64,000 bases of DNA from Pseudoalteromonas tunicata (GCF_002310815.1 NZ_CP011032.1:1838001-1902000), one strand, 5' to 3'. Positions 39,279 through 48,994 are shown, counted from the first letter of the stretch. Notes: generated by a model not told the origin, from the letters alone. Numbers and translations: made by a program.

Positions 39279-39806
39279 TTAATCTTCCAACTCTGCAAGA
39301 CACATTTCTTCGTAAACTTGCTTACACCATTGTTTAATTCGCTGCTCAGTAAGCTCAGGTTGACGATCTTCATCTATCCCTAAACCAACAAAGTGGTCAT
39401 TATCAACAAGTGCTTTTGATGCTTCAAAGTTATAGCTGGCTGTTGGCCAGTTACCAATGATCACGCCGCCTTTTTTCTCAACGATGTCACGAACCATACC
39501 CATAGCATCAAGGAAATATTCTGAATAATCTTCTTGATCACCACAACCAAAAATAGCAGCTAACTTGCCATCAAAGTCGATTTCTTCAAGTTCAGGAAAA
39601 AAATCATCCCAATCACATTGGGCTTCACCGTAATACCAAGTTGGAATACCGAATAACAATAAATCAAATTCAGCGATTTGCTCTTTACTACTTTTAGCGA
39701 TATCAAATACATCAACTAATTTTTTACCCAGTTCTTTTTGGATTTGTTTAGCTACATGCTCGGTATTACCGGTATCACTTCCAAAAAATATGCCTACGCT
39801 TGCCAT
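39279..39806 (-). CDS. fldA: Flavodoxin FldA
   Basis: 175 residues (E. coli 176). FMN electron carrier. The phosphate loop GSDTGNTEHVAKQI spans 9-22, and the two flavin-stacking loops are near FGIPTWYYGEAQCDWDD (53-69) and GCGDQEDYSEYFLDAMG (90-106). It is the long-chain type by the inserted loop near 120-140. The fldA-fur arrangement is the same as in E. coli and links a low-iron electron carrier with the iron regulator. Confidence 0.97.
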   Translation of the reverse strand: MASVGIFFGSDTGNTEHVAKQIQKELGKKLVDVFDIAKSSKEQIAEFDLLLFGIPTWYYGEAQCDWDDFFPELEEIDFDGKLAAIFGCGDQEDYSEYFLDAMGMVRDIVEKKGGVIIGNWPTASYNFEASKALVDNDHFVGLGIDEDRQPELTEQRIKQWCKQVYEEMCLAELED

Positions 39807-39819
39807 ATCTATTAACCTT

Positions 39820-40098
39820 TTATCTATCTAAAGCTAGTTTCTCTTGCAAAATTGTTTCAATCAAAGCACTGCGACTGATTTGTTGCGCGTCAGCCATATC
39901 ATTTAAGGCTTGATAAAGTTCAGATGAAATTTTAAATTCCACTCGCTTTAAACCGCGTGCTTTGTCACGTTTAAGTTGATTACGTTTATTGACCTTAAGC
40001 TGTAAATCTCTTGGCAGAGGATTTGTTTTTGGTCTGCCTGGACGTTTATCATCTTCAAATAAGTCAATGGTAATTCTATCTGTTTCAGCTTTGGCCAT
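39820..40098 (-). CDS. ybfE: YbfE-family ribbon-helix-helix-like protein
   Basis: 92 residues from the ATG at 40098 (MAKAETDRITIDLFEDD), matching E. coli YbfE (97). The longer frame starting inside DUF2788 is not supported. RRPGRPKTNPL-type motif (KRPGRPKTNPLPRDLQL) and NKRNQLKRDKARGLKRVE are shared with YbfE. The C-terminal half resembles a ribbon-helix-helix (CopG-like) DNA-binding unit. In E. coli it is LexA-regulated, but I see no CTGT-N8-ACAG box upstream of this operon. Function is unknown. Confidence 0.9.
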   Translation of the reverse strand: MAKAETDRITIDLFEDDKRPGRPKTNPLPRDLQLKVNKRNQLKRDKARGLKRVEFKISSELYQALNDMADAQQISRSALIETILQEKLALDR

Positions 40099-40100
40099 CG

Positions 40101-40322
40101 TTAACCAACCCCAGCGCCTTGCCAAAACACCTGAATTAGGCCCTTAGCAATAAAGCCTGAGCAGCCTAGGAATAATACTAGCCATACAATGGTACGACCA
40201 AATTTAGGTACGTCACCTTTTTTCAAAACATCTTGAATTGCCATGCCGATAAAAAAGAAAATACCAGCTAGGGCAAAATATAAGCCTAATGTTTCGAATT
40301 CATTGATTAGTTTACTGAGCAC
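40101..40322 (-). CDS. DUF2788 two-helix membrane protein
   Basis: 73 residues from the GTG at 40322, with two membrane helices (about 11-30 and 45-66) and the loop DVLKKGDVPKFGR. The alternative TTG at 40343 is only about 3 bases from the predicted transcript start, whereas AGG upstream of the GTG gives a ribosome-binding site; I prefer GTG. It is a conserved DUF2788 protein of unknown function, absent from the E. coli version of this cluster. It ends 2 bases before ybfE. Confidence 0.78.
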   Translation of the reverse strand: MLSKLINEFETLGLYFALAGIFFFIGMAIQDVLKKGDVPKFGRTIVWLVLFLGCSGFIAKGLIQVFWQGAGVG

Positions 40323-40352
40323 AATTTTCGACCTATCAAACAAACGGCGGGC

Positions 40353-40361
40353 ACTATAGCA
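40353..40361 (-). promoter_or_regulatory. Extended -10 promoter for DUF2788-ybfE-fldA
   Basis: On the minus strand this reads TGCTATAGT, a TGn-extended -10 element about 31 bases before the GTG of DUF2788. No good -35 is needed for this class. Confidence 0.5.
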
Positions 40362-40386
40362 TAAAAACTTTTATTTATTTAGTGCG

Positions 40387-41148
40387 CTAACCCAATAAAA
40401 AAGCAGTAATTGCATTATTTACTGCTGTCGGTTTTTCTGCATGTAGCCAGTGGCCGGTACCATGAATAATTTTTGCCTGACATTTTGGAAATAGTGACAA
40501 AAATGTCGGCCTTTGTGATGCATCTATATAGTCAGATTCACTGCCTTTTAAAAACAAGGTCGGCTTGTCAAAAGCAACCCCAGTAGGCGCACTGAGAATA
40601 TTAGCATATTCTTGTTTTAAAACTGTATGATTAAACTTCCACTGATAACCATTTTCACCTTTAATAAGACTTTTAAGTAAAAATTGGCGTACACCAGCTT
40701 CATTTATTGACTGCGCTAATATTTCATCAGCCTGTTTTCTGTCAGTTATCTGTTGCTCAGCCACTGCAAACAAGCCGTCAAACACATTATCATGGCGACG
40801 TATCTGATACGTAACAGGGGCAATATCGAGCACAATTAGTTTATCAACTTTTTCAGCGACACTTAGTGCACATTGCATTGCTACTTTTCCACCCATAGAG
40901 TGGCCAATAAAGTGAGCATGTTTTATATCTAGCTCATCCATTAATGCAAAAATATCATCCGCCATTGCAGCGTAGCTCATTTGCTCATTGTGTGGTGATT
41001 GCCCATGATTTCGAAGATCAATCGCAGTCACTTTGTAATGATTACTCAGCGCTTTACTAATAACATTGAGATTTTCTAAAGACCCAAACAAACCGTGAAT
41101 AATAATAACATCAGCACCTGCGCCAAATTGTTGATAATGTAATGTCAT
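40387..41148 (-). CDS. ybfF: YbfF-type alpha/beta-hydrolase esterase
   Basis: 253 residues (E. coli YbfF 254). Alpha/beta-hydrolase with oxyanion segment HGLFGSLEN near 18-26, the nucleophile elbow GHSMGGKVAM near 86-95 (Ser88) and the late catalytic His in HGTGHWLHAEKP near 231. Acid residue probably Asp in the ESDYIDA region. E. coli YbfF hydrolyses short acyl esters and acyl-CoAs in vitro; the physiological substrate is not known. Divergent from seqA as in E. coli. Confidence 0.92.
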   Translation of the reverse strand: MTLHYQQFGAGADVIIIHGLFGSLENLNVISKALSNHYKVTAIDLRNHGQSPHNEQMSYAAMADDIFALMDELDIKHAHFIGHSMGGKVAMQCALSVAEKVDKLIVLDIAPVTYQIRRHDNVFDGLFAVAEQQITDRKQADEILAQSINEAGVRQFLLKSLIKGENGYQWKFNHTVLKQEYANILSAPTGVAFDKPTLFLKGSESDYIDASQRPTFLSLFPKCQAKIIHGTGHWLHAEKPTAVNNAITAFLLG

Positions 41149-41233
41149 CTCTATCCTAAGCCAATAATTTGGGCGACATTTTGCCCATCCAAATTAGAAA
41201 AAGCAAACCATAGAGTAATATTTAAAATCAGGA

Positions 41234-41239
41234 TATAAT
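41234..41239 (+). promoter_or_regulatory. Candidate -10 box for seqA-pgm
   Basis: Consensus TATAAT 47 bases before the seqA ATG in the ybfF-seqA divergent gap; no clear -35. Confidence 0.45.
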
Positions 41240-41285
41240 TATCGACGATTGAGCTAATTGAAATAGCATCTCAGATAGGAAAAAC

Positions 41286-41828
41286 ATGAAAAAAATAGAA
41301 ATAGATGACGAGCTATATCAGTACATTGCAAGCAATACTCAAAGTATTGGTGAGAGTGCTTCACAAATATTGCGTCGTTTATTAAATTTATCCCAGTCAG
41401 AATCTTTGCCACCTATTGCTGAACCGGTTGAAACAATTATCCAAGATGATGTTTTACCAGAGCAACAGCCACAAGCCGTAGTGCCATATAAAGGAAATGT
41501 GTTTAACATTCTAAATAAAGAAGAACTAGCGATGCAAAAAGGCGCTGTTGGCCGCTTCTTATTTATTTTGGCTGCTTTTTATCGTACGCATAAAAAAGAT
41601 TTTAAGATTGTGCTTGATATTAAAGGGCGCGATCGAGTCTATTTTGCCAGTAGTAAAGAAGAGTTATTGGAAGGGGGCAATAGCATGAACCCTAAGAATA
41701 TCCCCGATAGTACTTACTGGGTTATGACTAATTCTAATACCACTCGTAAAAAGATGATGTTACACGAAGTTGCAATATCATTAGGCTACACTAACGAGCA
41801 AGCTGAAATTATTCGCGATTATTTATAA
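41286..41828 (+). CDS. seqA: Negative regulator of replication initiation SeqA
   Basis: 180 residues (E. coli 181). The N-terminal oligomerisation segment MKKIEIDDELYQYIASNTQSIGES and the C-terminal hemimethylated-GATC-binding domain (about 75-180, with GRDRVYFASSKEELLEGGNS near 115 and NTTRKKMMLHEV near 154) are both complete. Binds newly replicated GATC sites and delays re-initiation at oriC, which implies a Dam methylase in this organism. Followed 9 bases later by pgm, as in E. coli. Confidence 0.97.
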   Translation: MKKIEIDDELYQYIASNTQSIGESASQILRRLLNLSQSESLPPIAEPVETIIQDDVLPEQQPQAVVPYKGNVFNILNKEELAMQKGAVGRFLFILAAFYRTHKKDFKIVLDIKGRDRVYFASSKEELLEGGNSMNPKNIPDSTYWVMTNSNTTRKKMMLHEVAISLGYTNEQAEIIRDYL

Positions 41829-41837
41829 GGAAAGAAA

Positions 41838-43478
41838 ATGGCAATTCACCCAAGAGCGGGACAGGTAGCGCAGCAGCGAGATTTAGTAAACATTCCAAAA
41901 TTAATATCGGCTTATTATTTAAATGAACCAGATGTTGAAGAGTTTCCGGAGCAAAAAGTTGCCTTTGGTACCTCTGGTCATCGTGGTTGTTCATTTAATA
42001 CTCAGTTTAACGAGTCGCATATTTTGGCTGTGACTCAAGCTATTTGTGATTATCGTCGCCAGAATGGGATTTTTGGTCCATTGTTCTTAGGTAAAGATAC
42101 CCATGCTTTATCAGAAGCTGCGTTTAATTCCGCGATTGAAGTCCTTGTTGCCAACGAAGTCCAAGTCATTGTTCAAGAAAATGATGATTTCACCCCGACG
42201 CCTGTTATAAGCCACGCGATTGTGGCACATAACCAAAAGAATCCACATGAATTAGCCGATGGCATTGTGGTAACACCATCACATAATCCACCGCAAGATG
42301 GCGGATTTAAATATAATCCACCCAATGGTGGCCCTGCAGATACAGATATTACTAAATGGGTTGAAGATAGAGCCAATCATCTGTTACTTGAAGATTTAGT
42401 TGAAGTTGAAATATTTCCTTTTGCAAAAGCCGCTCGCTCTGGGTTTGTAAAATATCAAGATTTAATAACACCTTATGTTGATGATCTTGAAAATGTGATT
42501 AACTTAAAAGCAATTGCTGAGTCAGGTATTAGCATTGGTGTTGATCCATTAGGTGGTTCAGGTATTCATTTTTGGCCAGTGATCACAAAAAAATATGGAT
42601 TAAACCTTACTGTTGTAAATGACATTGTAGATCCAGCTTTTGGATTTATGAGCCTAGATAAAGACGGTAAAATCCGTATGGATTGTTCATCACCGTATGC
42701 GATGGCTAATTTGATTGCGATTAAAGATAAATTCGATATTGGTATCGGTAATGATCCCGATTATGACCGCCACGGCATTGTCACCGCTGACGGTTTGATG
42801 AACCCAAATCACTTTTTAGCTGTTGCAATCGATTATTTGCTGTCACATCGTAAACAATGGCCAGCATCAGCAAAAATAGGGAAAACACTGGTTTCAAGTG
42901 CGATGATTGATAAAGTTGTTGCACGTAATAACCGTCAAGTTGAGGAAGTACCTGTTGGTTTTAAATGGTTTGTTGAAGGCCTAGCAAATGCCACACTTGC
43001 TTTTGGTGGCGAAGAGAGTGCTGGTGCTTCTTTTTTACGCTTAGATGGCACAGTGTGGAATACTGATAAAGACGGCTTTATTTTAGGTTTATTAGCTGCT
43101 GAGATTCTCGCTGTGACAGGTAAAACACCTAGCGAACTTTATCGTGAGCTTGAGCAAGAGTTTGGCGCGCCTATTTATCGTCGCCTTGATGCTGCAGCAA
43201 ATCGTGAGCAAAAAGCAAAGTTAGGAAAATTACAAGCAAGCGATTTAACCGCCACAACCCTTGCTGGAGATCCTATTTTAGCTAAGCTTACTCATGCTCC
43301 TGGAAACGGCGCAGCCATTGGTGGCTTGAAAGTTGTGACTGAAAATGGCTGGTTTGCAGCAAGACCTTCAGGTACCGAAGATATTTATAAAATATATTTA
43401 GAATCATTTAAAGGTGAAGAGCATTTAGCATTACTTGAAAAAGAAGCGCGTGCGCTGGTTGATTCAGTGATTAGCTAA
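41838..43478 (+). CDS. pgm: Phosphoglucomutase (alpha-D-glucose-specific)
   Basis: 546 residues (E. coli 546). Interconverts glucose-1-P and glucose-6-P. The phosphoserine loop is [16 protein letters not shown] near 143-158, metal loop DPDYDRHG near 304, sugar loop GGEESAGAS near 393 and phosphate-binding [12 protein letters not shown] near 512. AAGGAAAG precedes the ATG. Forms the seqA-pgm pair and has its own terminator. Confidence 0.98.
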   Translation: MAIHPRAGQVAQQRDLVNIPKLISAYYLNEPDVEEFPEQKVAFGTSGHRGCSFNTQFNESHILAVTQAICDYRRQNGIFGPLFLGKDTHALSEAAFNSAIEVLVANEVQVIVQENDDFTPTPVISHAIVAHNQKNPHELADGIVVTPSHNPPQDGGFKYNPPNGGPADTDITKWVEDRANHLLLEDLVEVEIFPFAKAARSGFVKYQDLITPYVDDLENVINLKAIAESGISIGVDPLGGSGIHFWPVITKKYGLNLTVVNDIVDPAFGFMSLDKDGKIRMDCSSPYAMANLIAIKDKFDIGIGNDPDYDRHGIVTADGLMNPNHFLAVAIDYLLSHRKQWPASAKIGKTLVSSAMIDKVVARNNRQVEEVPVGFKWFVEGLANATLAFGGEESAGASFLRLDGTVWNTDKDGFILGLLAAEILAVTGKTPSELYRELEQEFGAPIYRRLDAAANREQKAKLGKLQASDLTATTLAGDPILAKLTHAPGNGAAIGGLKVVTENGWFAARPSGTEDIYKIYLESFKGEEHLALLEKEARALVDSVIS

Positions 43479-43494
43479 TCTTCAATAAAATTAT

Positions 43495-43518
43495 AAAGGC
43501 GGCTTAGACCGCCTTTTT
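43495..43518 (+). terminator. Terminator of seqA-pgm
   Basis: 8-bp stem AAAGGCGG / CCGCCTTT with loop CTTAGA and following T residues, 17 bases after the pgm stop. Confidence 0.9.
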
Positions 43519-43548
43519 GTTATCCAAAATTTGTTCAAAGGACGTTCC

Positions 43549-44580
43549 ATGTATCTCACACAATTACAAACTGATGGCGATTTCTTATCGCTTTCACGTC
43601 AACATGAATGGCATTTAGCAGCAAGCCAATTTACATTAAAAAATGGCACCAAAGTAGCTATCCTCGATACTGGTGTTATCCAGTTTGAACCATTGGTAGA
43701 GACTAATAAAGACATTATCATTTCAAGTGCAATTCATGGTAATGAAACAGCACCCATTGAGATATGTGACGAACTTATAAAAGCAATTTTGCTTGAAGAA
43801 CTCGAACTTACACAGCGAGTAATGTTTATTTTTGGCAATCCTGCGTCCATTAATATTGGTGACAGATTTGTCGAAGAAAACTTGAACCGTTTATTTAGTG
43901 GTGCCCATACTCAAGCACCCGCAAATAATGAACGATTACGCGCGGCTAAATTAGAACAATACGTTGCTGATTTTTACAATGCGGTGCAAGAGGGGCGTCG
44001 TCGTTATCATTATGATTTACATACGGCTATTCGAGGCTCAAAAAATGAAAAATTTGCTGTTTATCCATTTTTGCATGGCAAGCCGTGGAAAAATGAACAG
44101 CTGAGTTTTTTATTAGCGTGCGGGGTCAATACCGTATTAATGATGAAATCCGCTGCGACGACGTTTAGCTATTATTCATCACATCAATTTGGTGCTGATG
44201 CGTTTACGGTGGAGCTTGGACAAGTAAAACCATTTGGTCACAATGATATGAGTCGTTTTATGCAGTGTAAGCAGAGTTTGACTGCATTAATTAGCCAAAA
44301 AGAAGTTCAATATCCGGAATTTAATCTATTAGATTTTGAGTTGTTTGAAGTACATCGTGCAATTAACCGTACAGAAGAAAAATTTAGTTTTAGCTTTGGT
44401 GAAGATGTCGAGAATTTTACTGGCTTCACTAAAGGAGCCTTACTTGCAACTGACGGCAAAACTGAATATTTCGCTGAAGTTGAAGGCGAAGCTGTTATAT
44501 TTCCTAATGCGAACGTTGCATTAGGTCAACGAGCAGTTTTAACTGTGATCCCACTTAGTCAATTCGAAAACCTCGTATAA
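43549..44580 (+). CDS. astE: Succinylglutamate desuccinylase
   Basis: 343 residues from the ATG at 43549, preceded by AAGGACG; an upstream TTG is less likely. Zinc carboxypeptidase-like enzyme for the last step of the arginine succinyltransferase pathway (succinylglutamate to glutamate plus succinate). Zinc-ligand motif [13 protein letters not shown] near 58-70 and DLHTAIRGS near 158 are present, as is the glutamate in [13 protein letters not shown] near 218. It stands alone here, without astC, astA, astD or astB, between pgm and the branched-chain dehydrogenase genes. Confidence 0.92.
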   Translation: MYLTQLQTDGDFLSLSRQHEWHLAASQFTLKNGTKVAILDTGVIQFEPLVETNKDIIISSAIHGNETAPIEICDELIKAILLEELELTQRVMFIFGNPASINIGDRFVEENLNRLFSGAHTQAPANNERLRAAKLEQYVADFYNAVQEGRRRYHYDLHTAIRGSKNEKFAVYPFLHGKPWKNEQLSFLLACGVNTVLMMKSAATTFSYYSSHQFGADAFTVELGQVKPFGHNDMSRFMQCKQSLTALISQKEVQYPEFNLLDFELFEVHRAINRTEEKFSFSFGEDVENFTGFTKGALLATDGKTEYFAEVEGEAVIFPNANVALGQRAVLTVIPLSQFENLV

Positions 44581-44597
44581 AAAACTTTCCACACTCT

Positions 44598-44633
44598 ACG
44601 GATGTTCAACTAAAATTAGTTGAATATCCGTTT
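44598..44633 (+). terminator. Long hairpin after astE
   Basis: 16-base arms (44598-44613 and 44616-44631) with one G-T wobble and an effective 4-base loop, 17 bases after the astE stop; only three T follow. It abuts the palindromic operator at 44631-44646. Confidence 0.6.
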
Positions 44634-44646
44634 ACGTTAACGTAAA
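44631..44646. promoter_or_regulatory. LiuR-like palindromic operator upstream of the branched-chain dehydrogenase operon
   Basis: Perfect palindrome TTTACGTTAACGTAAA about 185 bases before the E1-alpha ATG. It shares the ACGT-NN-ACGT core with the site at 60258-60275 in front of the etf genes. As I recall, MerR-family LiuR operators in gammaproteobacteria have this form and control branched-chain amino acid catabolism. The identity of the regulator is inference. The gap 44581-44829 contains no gene. Confidence 0.6.
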
Positions 44647-44829
44647 GTCAGTGCAGTTTTAAACACATTTAGTACGCTAACTGAACGAATAAATAATTTT
44701 AGTTTTGTAGATTAACTGAATTATTCATTCAAAGTCAGATTGATGAATTAATTTTTCAGTTCTATCAAAACGGCAACTCAACAAATTAATAATAATGTAG
44801 CGACTGCACAACAACAGAGTAGGAAGGTT

Positions 44830-46047
44830 ATGACGAATCCCAATAACGTGTCCTTGAATATTCACCATGAACTTTCATTTATTGATGGTCATGCGCTTAA
44901 TATTCCAACACTTAAAATATTAAGTGAAAATGGTGACGTTTATCCTGGCGCAACAGTGCCAGACATCAATCAAGAAACAGCACTTCGCCTTTACCACACT
45001 ATGCGTTTTATCCGTATGCTCGATGAGCGTATGCAAGCTGCGCAACGTCAGGGGCGGATCAGTTTTTATATGCAGTGCCTAGGTGAAGAAGCTGCGGTGA
45101 CAGCCAGTGCTGCAGCACTTGATCAAGATGACATGATCATGGCGCAGTACCGCGAACAAGCGGCGTTACATTATCGTGGTTTTAGCCTCGAACAGTTTAT
45201 GAACCAAATGTTTTCAAACGAACGTGATTTGGGTAAAGGCAGACAAATGCCAATCCACTATGGTTCGAACGCTTTAAATTACATGACTATCTCATCGCCG
45301 CTTGGCACTCAAATTCCACAAGCAAGTGGCCATGCCTATGGCCAAAAATTGAAGCATATTGATCCACAGACTGGCGAGCTTGGTTCTGAAATCGACAATA
45401 TTACTATTTGTTATTTTGGTGAAGGTGCCGCGTCTGAAGGTGATTTCCATGCCGGTTTAAACATGGCTGCAGTGCTAAAGGCGCCGGTTATTTTCTTCGC
45501 CCGCAATAATGGTTATGCTATTTCAACCCCTGCTGATGAACAATTTGCAGGTGATGGTATTGCATCGCGCGGCGTAGGCTACGGGATTAAAACAATTCGT
45601 GTTGATGGGGCTGATGCATTAGCTGTATTTGCTGCAACCCAAGCAGCCCGTAAAATTTGTGTTACTACTGGTGAGCCAGTATTAATCGAATCAATTGCGT
45701 ATCGCCTCGGTGCGCATTCGACTTCGGATGACCCATCAGGTTATCGTTCAAAAGAAGAAGAAGCGTCTCAACAGCTTAATTGCCCAATTGCCCGATTCAA
45801 AAAATGGTTAATTGCAAAAGAATGGCTTGATGAAGCGACTGACGAAAGCGAAAAAGAAAAAATCAGAGAGAGTATTCTCGAAGCTGTGAAAGTGGCTGAA
45901 AAAATTGCAAAACCAGCATTAGAAAGTTTGATATCAGATGTTTACGATGAGCCAATTCCATTATTAGTTGAACAATATGACGAATTAAAACAGCATATCT
46001 TGGCGCATCCACAGGCTTATCCTACCACTTCAGGGAGAATTAAATAA
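44830..46047 (+). CDS. bkdA1: Branched-chain 2-oxoacid dehydrogenase E1 alpha subunit
   Basis: 405 residues. Thiamine-diphosphate subunit of the complex that decarboxylates the 2-oxoacids of Val, Leu and Ile. The thiamine-binding motif is [19 protein letters not shown] near 198-216 with [11 protein letters not shown] near 226. [23 protein letters not shown] phosphorylation-loop region ([11 protein letters not shown]) is near 296. The N-terminal extension with [19 protein letters not shown] marks the branched-chain type rather than pyruvate dehydrogenase. AGGAAGG lies before the ATG. Overlaps the E1 beta start by one base. Confidence 0.93.
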   Translation: MTNPNNVSLNIHHELSFIDGHALNIPTLKILSENGDVYPGATVPDINQETALRLYHTMRFIRMLDERMQAAQRQGRISFYMQCLGEEAAVTASAAALDQDDMIMAQYREQAALHYRGFSLEQFMNQMFSNERDLGKGRQMPIHYGSNALNYMTISSPLGTQIPQASGHAYGQKLKHIDPQTGELGSEIDNITICYFGEGAASEGDFHAGLNMAAVLKAPVIFFARNNGYAISTPADEQFAGDGIASRGVGYGIKTIRVDGADALAVFAATQAARKICVTTGEPVLIESIAYRLGAHSTSDDPSGYRSKEEEASQQLNCPIARFKKWLIAKEWLDEATDESEKEKIRESILEAVKVAEKIAKPALESLISDVYDEPIPLLVEQYDELKQHILAHPQAYPTTSGRIK

Positions 46048-47024
46048 TGGCTCAGATGAACATGCTGCAGGCAATTAACTCTGCGCTGGATATTTCGATG
46101 GCCGAGCATCCAAATGCTTGTATTTTCGGTGAAGATGTTGGTCATTTTGGTGGTGTTTTTCGTGCAACATCTGGTTTGCAAGAGCGTTATGGCAGACATC
46201 GCGTATTTAATACTCCTTTAACTGAACAAGGTATCTTGGGTTTTGCTAATGGTTTAGCCGCATTTGGTGCGCCAACAATTGCAGAGATCCAATTTGCTGA
46301 TTATATTTTCCCAGCTTTTGATCAGATTGTTAATGAAACTGCCAAGTTTCGCTACCGTAGTGGTAACGAATTCAATGTTGGTAAACTGACTATTCGTACT
46401 CCATACGGCGGTGGTATTGCTGGGGGCTTATATCATTCTCAATCGCCAGAGGCTTATTTTGCACACACCCCAGGCATTAAAATTGTGGTGCCTCGTAATC
46501 CACATCAAGCGAAAGGCTTGCTGCGTGCTGCTATTTTAGACGATAACCCAGTATTATTTTTTGAACCAAAACGTTTGTATCGTGCCTCTATTGGTGAAGT
46601 GCCAACTGAAGATTACACCATTGAATTAGGTAAAGCCGAAGTCGTTAAAGAGGGCAAAGATGTCACTTTACTCGCTTGGGGTGCTCAGATGGAAATCATT
46701 GAGCAAGCAGCTAAATTGGCTGAGCAAGATGGTATAAGCTGCGAAATTATTGATTTGCGCAGTATTTTACCGTGGGACAGAGAAACAGTTGCACAATCAG
46801 TTATTAAAACTGGGCGTTTAGTTGTTAGTCATGAAGCGCCAATTACTAATGGCTTTGGGGCAGAAATTGCTGCAACGATCCAACAACATTGCTTTTTGCA
46901 TTTAGAAGCGCCAATTTTACGTGTTTGTGGTTTAGATACGCCATACCCATTGGCTCTTGAAAAAGAATATGTACCCGATGCACTAAAAGTGCTCAGTGCG
47001 ATTAAACAATCAGTCTCGTTTTAA
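46047..47024 (+). CDS. bkdA2: Branched-chain 2-oxoacid dehydrogenase E1 beta subunit
   Basis: 325 residues. Transketolase-like partner of E1 alpha. Motifs [23 protein letters not shown] near 27-49, [16 protein letters not shown] near 56, [18 protein letters not shown] near 76 and the FEPKRLYR region near 171 are typical of the branched-chain E1 beta. Starts on the last base of the E1 alpha stop (TAATG), so subunit synthesis is coupled. Confidence 0.95.
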   Translation: MAQMNMLQAINSALDISMAEHPNACIFGEDVGHFGGVFRATSGLQERYGRHRVFNTPLTEQGILGFANGLAAFGAPTIAEIQFADYIFPAFDQIVNETAKFRYRSGNEFNVGKLTIRTPYGGGIAGGLYHSQSPEAYFAHTPGIKIVVPRNPHQAKGLLRAAILDDNPVLFFEPKRLYRASIGEVPTEDYTIELGKAEVVKEGKDVTLLAWGAQMEIIEQAAKLAEQDGISCEIIDLRSILPWDRETVAQSVIKTGRLVVSHEAPITNGFGAEIAATIQQHCFLHLEAPILRVCGLDTPYPLALEKEYVPDALKVLSAIKQSVSF

Positions 47025-47033
47025 GGATTATTC

Positions 47034-48569
47034 ATGACGCAAGATTTTATATTACCTGATATTGGTGAAGGCATTGTTGAATGTGAAGTCGTTGAATGGC
47101 TCGTTGCAGAAGGTGATACCGTTAGTGAAGATCAACCTATTTGTGACGTAATGACTGATAAAGCACTGGTGCAAATTCCAGCAGTTTATTCAGGTGTGAT
47201 TGCCAAGCTGTATTATCAAAAAGGCGAAATTGCGAAGGTTCACGCTCCCTTATTTGCTATGTCGGTTGCTGATGGTTCGCAAGTGAATGAACCCGAAATC
47301 AATTTGCCCGATACTTCCGCTGTCACAGCGGTGCAATCTGATATTTTAGAAGATTTTATATTACCTGACATTGGCGAAGGTATTGTGGAGTGCGAAATTG
47401 TTGACTGGTTAGTCACTGAAGGACAGCAAATCGAAGAAGATCAGGCTGTTTGTGATGTAATGACAGATAAGGCATTGGTGCAAATTCCAGCCAAATACAG
47501 TGGTATTGTCGAAAAGCTGTATTACCAAAAAGGTGAAATAGCGAAAGTGCACAGTCCAATCTTTCAAATGCGCTTAAGCCAAAGTAAACCAAGTGAAATT
47601 GTCACTGAGATTACGCCAGTTGTGGTCGCCGGCAATCCAAATACCATGGCACAGGTGACTAAGGCTGCTCAAGGAAAAGCATTAGCATCGCCAGCCGTAA
47701 GGCGACGTGCGCGTGAACTAGATGTCGATTTATCTGAAGTACCTGGCACCGGCAAAAATGGCCGTGTTTTCAAAGAAGACATCGAACGCTATCTTTCTTT
47801 ACCAAAACCAGACCAGTCAGTGCTATCAGTCGAGACTAAAGTTCCAGCAGTAGTTTCAAGCAATGCAACACGAGTTGAGCCAATTCGCGGTATTAAAGCG
47901 GCTATGGCGAAACAAATGATGGCCTCTGTTACCACTATTCCACATTTTACCTTCAGTGATGAAATTGATTTAACACAAATTATTGATTTAAGATTGCAGC
48001 TTAAACAGCAATACCAAGATCAAGGCGTTAAATTAACCATGATGCCTTTTTTTGTAAAAGCATTATCGCTTGCGATCACTGAGTTCCCGGTACTTAATAG
48101 TCAAGTTAACGATGAATGTACCGAATTGACTTATTTTACTGATCATAATATCGGTATGGCAGTCGACTCGAAAATTGGTTTATTAGTACCGAATATCAAG
48201 CAGTGTCAGCAAAAAAGTATTATAGATATAGCACAAGAAATTAGCCGCTTAACTGATTCCGCCCGCGAAGGACGTGTTGCTCCAGATGATCTGAAAGGGG
48301 GAACTATTTCAATTTCAAATATTGGTGCAATTGGTGGTACAACCGCTACGCCTATCATTAATAAGCCAGAGGTTGCGATTGTCGCGCTTGGCAAAGTGCA
48401 GCATTTACCTCGTTTTGATGTCAATGGTAGTGTGGTTTCTCGTGCGATTATGCAAGTAAGTTGGTCGGGCGATCATCGAGTGATTGATGGTGGTACGATT
48501 GCGCGCTTTAATAATTTATGGAAAGAGTACTTAGAAAATCCAGCTAAAATGTTAATGGCAATGCGCTAA
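47034..48569 (+). CDS. bkdB: Branched-chain 2-oxoacid dehydrogenase E2 with two lipoyl domains
   Basis: 511 residues. Two lipoyl domains of about 73 residues each, both starting DFILPDIGEGIVECE (residues 4 and 107), with target lysines in VMTDKALVQIP at Lys43 and Lys146. The E3-binding domain ASPAVRRRARELDVDLSEV lies near 220 and the acyltransferase core ends with SGDHRVIDGG near 478. Transfers the branched acyl group to CoA. The family usually has one lipoyl domain per chain. No E3 gene follows; a strong terminator does. Confidence 0.94.
   Translation: MTQDFILPDIGEGIVECEVVEWLVAEGDTVSEDQPICDVMTDKALVQIPAVYSGVIAKLYYQKGEIAKVHAPLFAMSVADGSQVNEPEINLPDTSAVTAVQSDILEDFILPDIGEGIVECEIVDWLVTEGQQIEEDQAVCDVMTDKALVQIPAKYSGIVEKLYYQKGEIAKVHSPIFQMRLSQSKPSEIVTEITPVVVAGNPNTMAQVTKAAQGKALASPAVRRRARELDVDLSEVPGTGKNGRVFKEDIERYLSLPKPDQSVLSVETKVPAVVSSNATRVEPIRGIKAAMAKQMMASVTTIPHFTFSDEIDLTQIIDLRLQLKQQYQDQGVKLTMMPFFVKALSLAITEFPVLNSQVNDECTELTYFTDHNIGMAVDSKIGLLVPNIKQCQQKSIIDIAQEISRLTDSAREGRVAPDDLKGGTISISNIGAIGGTTATPIINKPEVAIVALGKVQHLPRFDVNGSVVSRAIMQVSWSGDHRVIDGGTIARFNNLWKEYLENPAKMLMAMR
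47043..47261 (+). repeat. First lipoyl-domain copy in the branched-chain E2 gene
   Basis: 219 bases encoding residues 4-76, matched in frame by 47352-47570 (offset 309 bases). Protein identity is high, with many synonymous differences. Confidence 0.85.
47352..47570 (+). repeat. Second lipoyl-domain copy in the branched-chain E2 gene
   Basis: Partner of 47043-47261. The two differ mainly at acidic/basic surface positions and in the turn after the first strands. Confidence 0.85.
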
Positions 48570-48582
48570 TTTAAACAGCAAT

Positions 48583-48612
48583 AAAAAACCCAGTGGAAAC
48601 TGGGTTTTTTAT
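48583..48612 (+). terminator. Terminator of the branched-chain dehydrogenase operon
   Basis: 12-bp perfect stem AAAAAACCCAGT / ACTGGGTTTTTT with a GGAA tetraloop, 13 bases after the E2 stop. Confidence 0.94.
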
Positions 48613-48638
48613 TGTCTAGATAATTAACATCAAACAGC

Positions 48639-48824
48639 CTATCTATTTGGCCGAATTTTATTCCACCTTGCGATACTTTCAACGGCGTTATCCGTTTCTA
48701 CGCGCGCTTGTTGCAACAAACTACGACACAAATTTGCGTATTCTTCAATTTGCTCATTTGAGGCTTGATGATTAATCAGCTTGAGTGTGATGTCGTTGAT
48801 GTTTTCAAAATTAATATATTCCAT
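48639..48824 (-). CDS. Small protein of unknown function (61 residues)
   Basis: Starts at the ATG at 48824 (MEYINFENINDITLKL), with AAGGA 8 bases upstream on the minus strand; the longer frame to 48875 lacks such support. It is predicted largely helical and acidic in the middle (NEQIEEYANLCRSLLQQARVETDNAVESIARW), without signal peptide or membrane segment. I do not recognise the family. It lies alone between the bkd terminator and a metal exporter gene on the same strand. The good ribosome-binding site and sensible composition suggest it is real. Confidence 0.6.
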   Translation of the reverse strand: MEYINFENINDITLKLINHQASNEQIEEYANLCRSLLQQARVETDNAVESIARWNKIRPNR

Positions 48825-48994
48825 ATAAACATCCTTTTTTCCTACCGATAAGCAATAGTTGTGATTAAAAAACATACTATTTACGTTTTAAACTATGACC
48901 ATTATTTTGAAACTTGCCAGCTTTGGTATGGTTAAATTATTAAAGGCAGCAAGGAAATTTGGTTTAAAAAAATTTAACAAACCCAAGACCATCA

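Noticed and set aside
40099..40125. Nine-residue N-terminal extension of ybfE (MARRWGWLT)
   Set aside because: It lies within the DUF2788 coding end, and the internal Met matches the E. coli YbfE start.
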